Assembly: GCA_032718565.1 (NCBI GenBank)
Contig: JAVGVS010000296.1
Location: 356,462-420,461 of the forward strand
DNA length: 64,000 nucleotides
Source of the DNA: Distichodus sexfasciatus
Taxonomy: Eukaryota; Chordata; Actinopteri; Characiformes; Distichodontidae
Direction: 5' to 3'
The notes under the pieces: generated by a model
The model's database searches: none
What the model was told of the DNA's origin: nothing
The model's input: the letters and a program-made list of their open reading frames with translations, nothing else
Position numbers and translations under genes: made by a program
Shown: positions 48,065 to 59,600 of the stretch, piece by piece
How the letters are laid out: every line of letters begins with the position of its first letter
Numbering within the stretch: position 1 is the stretch's first letter

Positions 48065-51000
48065 TTAGTGTCTCAGAGGAGGGGGTGGGATGAGTTTCAT
48101 GTAGTGCCATGTGAACTGTCACTGTCCAAGCATATGCCTGTTTGTAATTTAGCCTCAGCTTTTTTCTTTCACTGCTATTCCAGCTCCTGACAGTATAAAC
48201 AGTGCATAAAGATATTGGTTTTCAGTAAAAACATTATAAGCTAGGCAAGTTTATGATTATGGCATCTTCATTCATTATCTGAACCGCTTAATCACTATTG
48301 GGAGTTCACCACAATGAAATGTAAGCTCTGCATTTGACCCACCCATGAAGGAGCAGTGGGCAGCTGACAAGGGCAGCACCTGGGAAGCAGTGCTTGGAGA
48401 CAATACCTTGCTCATGAGCACCTCAGTGGTAACTTTACTGGTCAAGTGTTTGAACTTCTGATTACAGTCATGATATTTTTGATCTAGCTGAGTAAACCAC
48501 AGTCAAAGTCAAACACAACTTTATTGTCACTTCTACTATAAACAGTACATGTACACAGAAAGAGGAGACAATGTGGCTCCAGTTTTCACAGTACAAAGAA
48601 CAAATAATTTAGAGAAAGCAAATATATATAGACTAAAAAGAGCCTGTGCAATATTAAAACAGTAGTTATGATCCTGGAATTATCTTTCTGTATGGAATGT
48701 GAACAAGAGCTGCAGCAGAAAATTCTAAACAATCTTTACAATAATACAATAACAAAATAGAGCTCTACTTTTCCACAGCAAGATTAAAAGCATTAAGTAC
48801 ATGAGAACATGAGCATTAAAAACATGAGTATAGTGTACAGTCAGTCTGTAAACATAAGCAGTATTCCTGAGACAGATTCAATGTAATTTAATGTAACATC
48901 ACACTGACTGTTTTAACATAACATCATTACTGCAGCATCCATAACTACCAGAGATTTCCACCTGCCGCATCACACATCATCCCTCACTCACGCTCTGGAC
49001 AAAACCCTCATATCATGGTAGGAGAGGACAGGACCATTCTTGTATGTGGTGTACATTTTCTATATTAATTTAGCCTCATGTTAGAAATATTTCTTACTTA
49101 AGACTTTCATCTCTGAGACAATAGACAAAATTTGTGCCAATACAGCTTCATAGAACTTTCAACAGTTCAACCTTCAACTCTTAAGCAGCAACAAACTCAA
49201 GTTCTAGATTCAGTTTGGGACAGGAGAAAAGGTAGAGAATCTGCGACAAAGGAGGCAAAAATGTTCAAAGTAATATAGCATGGGCAGTGTTCTAAGAGAA
49301 GACAGATATCATTTTTCAAATGCCTCAGAGCAATCATACAGCACCATCTGTTATTTATTGCTAAAAAAAAGTGAGGATGAAGAAGATTGGCTCCACTAAA
49401 AGTAACAATCCCCCGTCTTAAATTCACAACAGCAGTTGTTGGAGTAAATGTAGACAAAATGTTATGTTGTTCCAATGCAACAATCCATCTTTTGGACAGA
49501 CAGCACTACAGCGCTTAACTACATTGATGATGAAACTAAACCAATTGTTTCAAAGACTTTAAGGGGAGTTAGGGTTAGGGTTAGGGGAGGTTGAAACTTG
49601 CCTTGACTGTGATCATCAGATTTATTGTCTAGTGCTAGAAAGAAAAATTTTTTACACAACATGCAAGTTCTAGAAATTCTGTAGATTTTTTAAAAGAGAA
49701 TGTTCAGTACTAGAGTGACAATAAAAACCATGACCTGCATTCTGTAAAGGCCTGTGTACAATGCTGGCTGAAAGAATCAGTGTCAGATTTAATCAGAAGA
49801 TTAAAAAAGTGAAGAATCTCAAGAAACACCATTTAATTTTGAAATTTGAAGTCATTTGGCTCTCAAGTTTTAGTTTTAAGAGTTTCTAATTTCTTAATCT
49901 TCTTTTCACTCCTATGTAGCTGACTGAAACTTGGCTTGATGCTCGATGGGCAGGTTATCTTCCACTAAAATCAAAATCAGCTCTCAGGGAAAGCAAGAGG
50001 AGGGAAGACTTTGCATCTATGTGAACAAAGCTTGGTTTGTTCTGTGGTTAGCAGGCTTTGCACGAAACCAGTTGAATATTTGACTATCAAATACTGCTGT
50101 GAATTCATAGCCATGTTCATTGTAGCTGTCTGTATCTCTCCTACATGAGAAGCTACAGAAAAGCATTTTTTCCCTGCAAAACAAAAACACAGAGGCTTTG
50201 TGTGTGGTTATGGGAGACTTTACCTATGTAAATCTAAATCTAACCCTAACCCACATACTCATGTTCCATCAGCATGTCACCATTCCTACTTGAGTCAATA
50301 ACAGTCTGGATAAATGTACACAAACAGATGAAGGACATAAACATCTAAAGGATATACTGTATACAGATTTCCATCATGCTGGTGCCTGCATACTACCCTG
50401 TGTTTAAGAGCTAAAGTCCTTCACCCACTTTGATATCTTCAACATCACTACCACCTCCAGGTTCACACTTTCACTAAACAAGTCCTCATGCCAGGCCAAA
50501 AACAAACTTTGTAGCAAGAGATACTAGTAGACAGTAGTATTAATGGGGAGAGAAGGTAATATTTTGAAAAAAAAAACCCCACCAAATAATCTAATAGCAG
50601 GCTATCTAGCTGTATCATCTTCTCTTGTGAGCTGAATGTCTCGTTACAACCTTAATTTTGAATGCTTATTTAGTGATGACTTGGTCTTTGGTCACAGAAC
50701 TGAAAAGATGCATTATACTGTAAATGACTTTCATACTGCTCATCTTCTAGAATCTTAAAAGAGGCCCAGTTGCTTCAAATCAAGCTCTCACGATTACAAC
50801 GTCTTGGATGACTGAGAAGCTACAAATACATTTAGCAAAAATTGCTGCAATGTTGTTTTTTCGCTTGTCATTTTGCAGTCTTTTGACCATTATCACTGTA
50901 CTCTCAAAAGAAATGATTAAGGAAAAATATGGATATTTAGTATTAGGCAGAGACTTTTGTCAACTTGTGGTGCGGGAATGGATAATAAAAGACATACGTT

Positions 51001-51250
51001 TGATTCATCATACGTTACCTCTCTTTATTGAAAAGTTATGTTGTAGTCCTTAACTCTATGCTACTCTGAGAAATTGAAACAGAAGTGTATAACACTGTAA
51101 TATTTTGTGTGTTGGAAGTAATAGTGCAGATATTGTGCACTAAGGCACACACCTTCAAGTATTTCGGCCCTGACTGCTCCAAAAGAGAAACAAATACACA
51201 CCCCACCCACACACTGCATACTTCCTCTTTCTTTCTAATATATCACTGTA
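48065..51250. other. Spacer between divergent GIMAP genes
   Basis: Holds an antisense family A SINE at about 48,300-48,465 (GAAGGAGCAGTGGGCAGCTG), a LINE tail at about 48,500-48,640, a short TTAGGG-like stretch (GTTAGGGTTAGGG) at about 49,568-49,586, a degenerate LINE endonuclease region (separate entry) and otherwise A/T-rich sequence. No intact gene. Confidence 0.6.
49905..50510 (+). mobile_element. Degenerate LINE endonuclease region
   Basis: Fragments read LTETWLD (from about 49,919), GGRLCIYVNKAW (about 49,998-50,035) and VVMGDFTY (about 50,203-50,226), in that order, with stops and frameshifts between. These are motifs of the apurinic-type endonuclease of L2/CR1-like non-LTR retrotransposons. 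The polymerase part is absent. Confidence 0.6.
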
Positions 51251-51253
51251 CCA

Positions 51254-51384
51254 TCACTGGTTAACGCTGGTATAAAATACATCCTACTGCACAAGAGCAT
51301 GCTGCTTTTTAAAATCCTGTCAGTTTATTTGGAATAAAGGGTTTGATCGGGAACATCTACAAGAGACTGCACAACGAACCCCAA
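51254..51384 (+). promoter_or_regulatory. Core promoter and noncoding first exon of GIMAP copy 2
   Basis: GCTGGTATAAAATACATCCT at 51265-51284 with TATA at about 51270-51279; the leader then runs to a donor at 51384 (CCCCAAG/GTACAAAG). A second leader exon starts at 51505 and ends in the split start codon exon at 51550. The leader is also homologous to that of copy 1 (ATCCTGTCAGT, GGAATAAAG). Confidence 0.75.
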
Positions 51385-51543
51385 GGTACAAAGCTTTTTT
51401 TTCCCAAGATAGCAACCATGGCTGTTCCTAATTTCAGCAAATAGTAAATCTCATCTTTGTGTCATGAAATAATTTATTATTGTATTGATTATTATTATTT
51501 ACAGACTGAAGGCTAAAGAAAATTATAAAATTACTGCAACAGA

Positions 51544-53226
51544 ATGGACAGTAAGTTTGAAACATTACATCAGTGTGATACCTTTTATTAAATACTCTTA
51601 AATATCACCAGGGTCAAGTCATTATTTTAAACTTGTTAGAAAGATCAGATTTAGTTTTGCTTTTAACTACAGCTCTAGAATACCGCTGTTCTGACCTTAC
51701 TACCTTTTTTTAGTAGTAATGTGATTGTGATTGTGAATACCTACTTCACAACTTAACACACAAATTTAGAATTGTGCTATAAAACTGTCAACAAATTGAC
51801 CAAAGTACGCGCATTGTTACAATGAATAAAGGGAAACGTGAATAACATGAGGATAACAGAATCACCTTTGAAATGTTGCATGCTTTGAAATCCAAATAGG
51901 TTTCATAGAAATATCCATTATTAGTAGCTTTGTTTTTGTTCTACAGATAAGAAGGTGAGGATCGTACTTCTGGGGAAAACTGGATCTGGCAAAAGTTCTT
52001 TTGTAAACACCTTTCTTGGCAAAGACTTATGTGAAGTCAGTTGTTCACCAAACAGTCAAACACAGACCTGTCACAGATATGACAAAGTAATCAATGGTCG
52101 AGAATTTGTTGTAATAGACACTCCTGGAGTTTTTGCCACTGAGAGATCAGAGGATGACCTTAGAGCAGAAATAATGTCTTCTCTTGTAGACTGTGCACCC
52201 GGTCCTCATGTCTTCATTCTAGTACTGCAGATAACCACACTTGTCACAGAAAACCAGAAAGCAGTGAGCGCATTCACAGACCTCTTTCGTGAAAAAATAT
52301 TCGATCACCTTGTTGTGCTTTTCACACATGGTGACAAACTTGACAACAACATGACAATCCAGGATTTCACAAATGAGTCTGATGTTACAACTGAGAAGCA
52401 TTATTTAACCTTGAAGGAGCTTAGCAGGAAATGTAGAAACAGAGTTCATGTTATTGACAACAAACACTGGAACAACAGTTTTCCACTTGAATTAGAAAAA
52501 CTAAGTCTTCCTCAAGAGACCTTGAAAGAAATAAACAGAAAACTGCAAACCAGTGGCACCACTTACAGAGACAACAAAAATCAAATCACAGAGTTAATGA
52601 GCAGTATAGATGAAGTCCTGAGAAATAATAATTCATGTTACTACACAAACCCATGCCTAGAAGAGCTGGGGAATCAGATTAAAGCAGAGGAAAGAAACAT
52701 ATTACAAGAGATGAATGAGCGGCGGAGTGGAGATCAGTCAGTGGATATGGCTGAGATCAGGAGGCGAGCAAGAGAGAGAGTTAGAACCAAAATAGGAAGA
52801 ATACTGGCTGGTGTTGCCACAGGAACTCTACTTGGAGCTCTCCTGGGGTTGGGAGTTGGATTAGCAGCACCAGTGGTGTTTGTTGCGGGGCTGATAAGAG
52901 GATGGAGAAATTTAACTATACAAAGAACACTGGAGAAAGTAGGGACAATGAAGACAAAATATATTGTTGTTGTTGTTGTTCTAGGGGCAACGGCTATATT
53001 CAGTCTGGTAGAAGGACATGCAGGTGTAGGAGTATCAGCTAAAGTACTGCTTTTTTGTGGGGCTGGAATAGGTATTAAATCAGGCGTTGATTCTTCAAAG
53101 GTATCTGATAATCCAAATCAGACAGCTCAGAATGTGACTCAAACTTTAGTACACAACGCCCAGGACATGCTGAAATCATGCTGGAATGTGGGGAGTAAAG
53201 ACAGCGGAGATGAGAGTGGAAGATGA
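51544..53226 (+). CDS. GTPase IMAP family member (GIMAP, AIG1-type), copy 2
   Basis: Exons 51544-51550 (ATGGACA) and 51947-53226 (stop TGA); 1,287 nt, 428 residues beginning MDNKKVRIVLLGKTGSGKSS. Starting at the Met-Asp exon instead of at the later codon near 51955 is supported by the clean GT-AG junction and the same arrangement in copy 1. G domain: P-loop 12-19, DTPGVFA about 60-66, THGDKLD about 129-135, VIDNKHWN. Between G3 and G4 is the CAPGPHVFIL motif of AIG1 proteins. C-terminal to it are a charged helix, a Gly-rich hydrophobic segment (GTLLGALLGLGVGLAAPVVF), a second hydrophobic segment (VVVVVLGATAIFSL) and the conserved CWNVGSKD near the end. It is an inverted duplicate of copy 1, divergent in sequence mainly in the middle. 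Confidence 0.9.
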
Positions 53227-56200
53227 GTTAATTAAGATGACCAAGTCTCATTGAGTCTTATTCAAATTAAATTGGCCATATAATCTTGCTATATATTAAA
53301 CACATTTTAATGCAACTTTTGTGAGGTTTAAGTATATTTTTTGAAAATCATTGTTAATATGATTCTGCATAGACTGATTCAATCCATCTTTGGACACAAA
53401 AACCATCAGTGTTAAAAAGAAGTCAAACGAATCTGCAGCTTTTCAGTGTAAAATAAAATATGTAAAAGTAATGTTTACAAATTATATCATGCTTTGATTT
53501 GACATTAACAGAAAGTAAGAGCTGAAAAGGGTAAAGTGTTTTATTTGCGGTTTGATCCTGTCCTTTATTTTTGTTAAACTCTTTCCTCTATAGTAACCTC
53601 TTATATTAATTCCAAATGCAAACCATTCTTACTTTAGTACACAAATGAAAGTAACAAAGTGCCAATGTATGCACAGGATGAACCAGACTTTTTAGTGTAA
53701 GTACACAATGTTTTGTTTGTGCAAAGGATAAGCCAGACATTGTCACATGAGCTTCATAAATAAATTCATACCCAAAATTATTTCTGGTGTTCATTTATCC
53801 ACCGTGATTGCATTGACTACAATAGCTTAATTATCTTCCAATTGCCTTGGAATTTACACACCGTACACTTAAAACCAGCCACATAACCATCTTAACACGT
53901 CGTACAGAGTGGAACACGTAGAATGCATCTATAAAGTCCCAACTACTATTAAAAAAACATAAAAGCAAATCTGTACGATTAGTTGATTTTTTAATGTGGG
54001 TTACACAATCATTAAACCTGATCACTAGTGATGTGCAAATGAAGCTTCATGAACCGTTTCAAACATTAATCAGTCTCAATAAATTGCACTCTTGACTTTA
54101 AGAAAATTATTTGTTTTGTCAAAATTCAACATCTTGAACCTTTTTCTTAAAATCTAGCGTGTCATATAGTGGTGCCAAATGGTTTGTGAAGCTTCATCAA
54201 CTCATCACTCCTGTTTATCTACAAGCTTTTAACCAGCAGATGGGGCCCAAGTGCAGTGTTGTAACATCTCAAAATGCAGCAAAGCTTTTCCATATTAAAT
54301 TTCTCAACTGTTTTATTAAGAAATTGTTTGTTGTATCTTGTATATTAGACTTGTTGAAGCTGAACTGCGGCTTGATTTGTTAGTCGATGAGATTTGCCTA
54401 ATTAACATAAACATATCTGATAGAACCGGTACAAAGGACAAGACAAGTACATATCCCTACAGACAACCGCAAATTGGAATGTGCAACAGAGAAACAACCA
54501 TGTCTGCACCATGCAGGGGTGTGCTTTTTGCCAACTATGCTTTTGGGAAACACACACCAAAGCAGTGTAAGGGTCCACGTCCAATTCCTCTGCAGAGAGA
54601 TCCTGACGGGATGCTGTTACTGGAAACTGGGTAAGAGTGTCTACTAAATGTTGTAAATATAAATGTAGCAGTGGTTTATAAAGGAGTCTGAAAGGAAGGT
54701 GAATCCTGTAGATTTGGCCTCACTTCCAGATCCTGGAACCTGAAAGCAGTAGATATGGCTATCGTGTCAGCCATGAACATAAAAGGGAAACTAGTGAGTT
54801 GTAGGATGTTGTTGGGCTTTACTTACCAGTGTAGGACAACAGAACAAAATAATGAAATGGTGGATTAGCGGGGATTGTAACCTTCAAAGTGATGTCAAAT
54901 CAACACTGATGTCCATCTTAAACAAGTTTTGTATCACTGTCTGTCTGGTCTTCAAGCAAACAACAAAAGCAACCAATGGCCATCGTCAGGCAGCTCCACT
55001 GTTTGCTGAAATGTATTTACTATGACAAATACACACTCACATTCACTTTCCAAAGCACAGGTAAAACACTGTCACCCCACTGCTACAACTAACTGGATAA
55101 ATATAACACATACTGTATATAAGTGAATTATGTGAAATTCTATAAGCTTATTTAAATAAGAACACATTTAAACCTCAGCGATATTTATTGTCACACACAG
55201 GCTCAAGTATTCCTAACCACAACATATCTGATCTGAATGAGTAGCTTATTAACAATCTTCCACTGTAGAGCACTATAAATATACAGCAGGAGCGGTCAAG
55301 GACCTGGATTGTAATGCCCTAACAAACCCTAGACATTGGACTATCCGTAAATGTCATGTGACCTCTTGAAAAATTGAAAACATGCAGCAACATACCAAGG
55401 AGCAGGAAGTTCAGGCTGCAAAATGACAAACAAGATGAGTCTTTTTTTGGTGAATGAGAGCTTGAAGAGCAGGTTTAGGGTAAATACCATTTAGTTAACA
55501 TAGATGTGGTACTATGGCATTTAGTGGTGATACATCTACGTGACAGGTAGGAACTGTTTTCTTTCGTTTTCCCAGTCTAAATTTACGTGTTGTTTGGTTT
55601 AAGCTGGTGTAAATTTTCGTTGGGCCTCAGTTATATGTTTCTTTCTCTGTGAATATTCAGAAAGTCAAAAAGTCAAAGTAAACTTTATGGTCATCTCTGC
55701 TACAGTACATACTGTACAGATATACAGAGAGACAAGACGACGTGGCTCCAGTTTTAACAGTGCAACAAGAAACAGGGAACAAGGAAAAATAGCACATAGA
55801 GAATAGACAATGTATAAATAGAATACAAATATACACTTTAAACTAGAAATGGAGTATTAAATATAAACTTTAAACTATAACTAGTCTGTTGGTGCCTCAG
55901 GCTGCTGTGTCGCTTTTTAATTTTTTCATGACTGAGAAATAGCACAGTTTTGTTAGTAATCATACAAAGACCTAGCAAAGAATAGCTTTATATTTAATGC
56001 TAAATAGCTGAAAATGGTTAGTCACATAAAACTGTTAGTGCTACGATGACCTTTGGTATGAGTATATTGGCAAACTTCACCTCCAGTTTCAAGTATGACA
56101 ATTAAATTTGACAACACTGCTCCATTTGAAGAGAAATTGATGTTTTTTTCTTTTCAGACTTAGACTGGGAGCAAACACACATCTGTGAAATGGCTCTCAA

Positions 56201-56640
56201 CCAGGTTTATGTTGAACTGAGTTATCCCCACTGGAGCAGGGAATCTATCAAATATCAGACTAGTACAGTAAAGTGTAATGAAAATAGTCAAACCAATCTA
56301 AATAACAAGTGTTAAATAAAAAGTTAATTTGAGCATAATGGTGCATTTTAATTTTGCTGCTGGTAGAGGGGTGAGAGGGGTGGAGCAAGGGAGTGGTAGG
56401 AGGCGTGGTGTGTGGCGCCAAAGCAGGAGTTCGCCTAAGATGCCGTACAGGCTAGAATGCCCACTGCTCATGAGTACCTCAGTGGCATCTTTTACCGGTT
56501 CCTCTGTGACCCTCTGATCACAAAGTCAATTCTCTAAACGTTATGCCGTAAAATCTGGAAAGGTATGCGGCTCGACCCTATAGCAGCTGTTGATTACATC
56601 TATCATTGAGAAATGTTTCTTTCTTTCCTTTTTAGTTGCA
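53227..56640. other. Intergenic between GIMAP copy 2 and the NLR gene
   Basis: A/T-rich. Contains a family B tail fragment at about 54,630-54,665 (GGGTAAGAGTGTCTACTAAA), a LINE tail at about 55,660-55,880 nearly identical to 41,443-41,660, and an antisense family A SINE fragment at about 56,455-56,530 (CTCATGAGTACCTCAGTGGC). No coding exon was recognised. Confidence 0.55.
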
Positions 56641-56650
56641 GTAAAGGAAA

Positions 56651-59600
56651 ATGGGGTCTGAGCCACTGTGGATACTCGACATTCTGGAAGAACTGGATGC
56701 TGAGAACTTCGGCAGATTTCGAATGTTCTTGACCACAAAGGACATGGTTCAAGGTTTTTCACATATTAAAATTTGGAAGCTGGAGGAAGCCAATCGAGGT
56801 GACACAATGAGAAAGATGTTGGATCAATATGGGCATAGCGGAGCTGTGAAGATCACACTGATCATCCTGAAGGAAATGAAACTGAACCGTTTGGCTGAGG
56901 AACTAAGGAAGCTCAGAGATGGTAGGATGTGGAACAAGTCTCCTTTCTGTTTAGATTAGGTTTCAGGGACATTATATTCACATTTCTAATACAGATTTGT
57001 AGCATTGTCAATATCATTAGCAAAGGAAAGGATACAGGCCTTAACACCTTAGATCAGTGCTTCTCAATCCCAGTCCTCGCGGACCACAGCTCTGCACAGA
57101 TTAGAGTTTCCCGACCCACAGCACAGCTGATGCTACTGATTAGCTAATTAGCAAGATAGGATCAGCGTTTGGAGGTGCAGAACTTCCCAAATCTGTGCAG
57201 AGCGGAGATCCGAAAGGACTGGGACTGAGAAACGCTCCCTTAGATAATACAGTTTGTGTTAATAATGTATTGATTACTCAGTGCTTACAGGAAAATGCAT
57301 GTCTTGTCTACTGCAGCAAAAGCATATTCAGAATCAGAAGAAGGTTCAGCTGAAGCATCTCATCACTTTAACGATGGGGCTAAAGGTCCCGGTCTCAGTA
57401 CCAGTGCAGGTGGGTTGATGTATAAGTATGTACAATATAACTTTTAAAATAGTCCAAAAGAAGGTCTTGCTGGTATTATAAGTGCGTCTTAACATTAGTT
57501 TTAACTTTTAATTCATGCTGTTGGTACAATAGTGGGAATCTACGGAAAAATGTGCTGCAAAGCTACAAAATAATGCAACACAACACAAGTGTGACAACGC
57601 AGCGCAAGTTTTTCTATCAGGTCCGCTGGCATGTGATACGATGGCCAAATACAAACAGAAACTCTTCTTTAAATATTAAACAAACAGATAGCATGCCAGA
57701 CGGGAGGTAAGCATGATGGTGGACCAAAAAAGAGCCAGGGAAAAACAGGGCTGTAAATAGAGTGGAAACAAATGAGTGCAGAGTAATCAAACTAAACCAA
57801 CAAAACAAAACAACAAAACACGAACTGAATATTAAACAGAAAACAAAGGGATAAACCAATAAACAGGACAGAACCACAGACTAAACCAAAACTGCTGAAT
57901 GAAATGATGAGGGCAAAATGACCAATGGGAAATGGAGAAGCAGAACAGATAGGGATGATTGACACAAAACAGGACAGGGAAAAAAGAAACCAAAAATTTC
58001 CCAAAACTGGGTGCTGGAGGCTAACCAGGCAAAAATCATGAGGTGTTGTTGACAGTTTCCAGGAAACATTTATCAGGAGGTCACATGCTTTCGATGAATT
58101 CCTGCACATATGACTATTTACCATTTATTAAACCATGGCAACTGCTTTAGCGCCATACAATCGAAAAGCCTGTGATCTCCTGAACAAAAGTCTCCTAAAA
58201 ACACTTGTGTTGTGTTGTGAAATGTGATGCATATGTCATTTCAATGAAGTGTCTTAAAAGTGCAGTAAAAGTGTACTATTTGATCTGTTCATTTTATCCC
58301 CTAACAGATGAACAACAGTGTGCTATCAGAAGACTGCTGCAAACCTTCTTCAAGCGTAAATTTACCAAACTATTTGAGGGGACTTCAGAGGAAGGTCATC
58401 GAGTGCTCCTGAATGATATCTTCACTGAAATTCATGTAATTGAAGGATGTACAGGAAGCGTCTACAATACACATGAAGTAAGACAAGTGGAGGACCTTTG
58501 TCCTAGAGCAGATGAAACTCCAGTTCAGTTAAGTGAATTTTTTAAAGGCGAATTTGGATCAAAAATTCTGACAGTTGGAATAGCTGGCGTTGGCAAAACA
58601 GTCTTTGTGCACAAGTTCATCCTGGACTGGGCAGAAGGAAAATTCAGTCAGAACGTAGATTTTCTTTTGTTCTTCCCATTTCGGGATTTAAACATAATAA
58701 AGGATGACCTTTACACTCTCTGGGAATTAATTCTCTATTTCCATCCTAAACTCCATAGCTCAGGAGCAAACGAAATGTTTAATGATAATTGTAGAGTTGC
58801 TTTCATATTTGATGGTCTGGATGAGAGCAGAATCCCTCTCAGTTTCACTGATAAGAAGGTATCCAGCGTAACAGAGAAGACGACCGTTGATAAACTGATA
58901 GCAAACCTCATCAAAGGAGAACTAGTTCCATCTGCTGTAATCTGGATAACGTCCAGACCAGCAGCAGCCAGTCAGATCCCCTGCGGATACTTCGATCATG
59001 TAACAGAAATCTGTGGCTTCACTGATGACCAGAAAGAGAGATATTTTAAAAAGAGAATTCCAGCAGAAGAAGACTTCAACAGGATCTATGCGCACATTAA
59101 GTTATCCAGAAGCCTCCACATCTTATGTCACATACCAGTCTTCTGCAGGATTGCAGCCTCTGTGCTACTGCAAATGCTGAAAGAAGGTAAAGAACTGGAA
59201 AAAGCTTCCACACTGACAGAGATGTACACACATTTCTTTATTTTGTCCTTCAGACAAATGAAGGATAAATACAAAATGCAACACAAGGAAAGTGATTTGC
59301 CAAAGCTAGAGCAGAACATACGAAAGCTTGCAAAGTTGGCATTTGATCAACTGGAGAAGAAAACCCTGATTTTCGATGAAAGTGATTTAAAGGTCTATGA
59401 CATCAATACTAATTATGATTTGGAATTCACATGGATCGTCAAGAGCCATAACAATGTTTTCAGTTTTGTACACTTGACTTTTCAGGAGTTTCTTGCTGCC
59501 TTACATGTGTTTCTTGAGTTCAGAGCTGGAAGGAACCCATTACCTAAAGGTGTGAAGGATAAAATAAAATGGCCGTTTAAACCCACATTGTGTGACTTCT

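Noticed and set aside
49568..49590. Interstitial telomere-like GTTAGGGTTAGGG
   Set aside because: Only about three units; similar short TAACCC motifs occur in other fish repeats here (10,380; 22,175), so no fusion point or telomere is implied.
54030..54260. Possible inverted repeat around GAAGCTTCATGAACC and GTGAAGCTTCATCAACTC
   Set aside because: The similarity is direct and short, no target duplication was found; I could not define an element.
57617..58124. Hydrophobic minus-strand frames of 86 and 110 codons in the NLR intron
   Set aside because: They lie in an A-rich interspersed repeat whose complement is T-rich, giving Phe/Leu/Ser by composition; no start context or family similarity.
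58205..58307. In-frame extension upstream of the NLR NACHT exon
   Set aside because: The acceptor CTAACAG at 58301-58307 joins in phase to the linker exon; the extension is intron.
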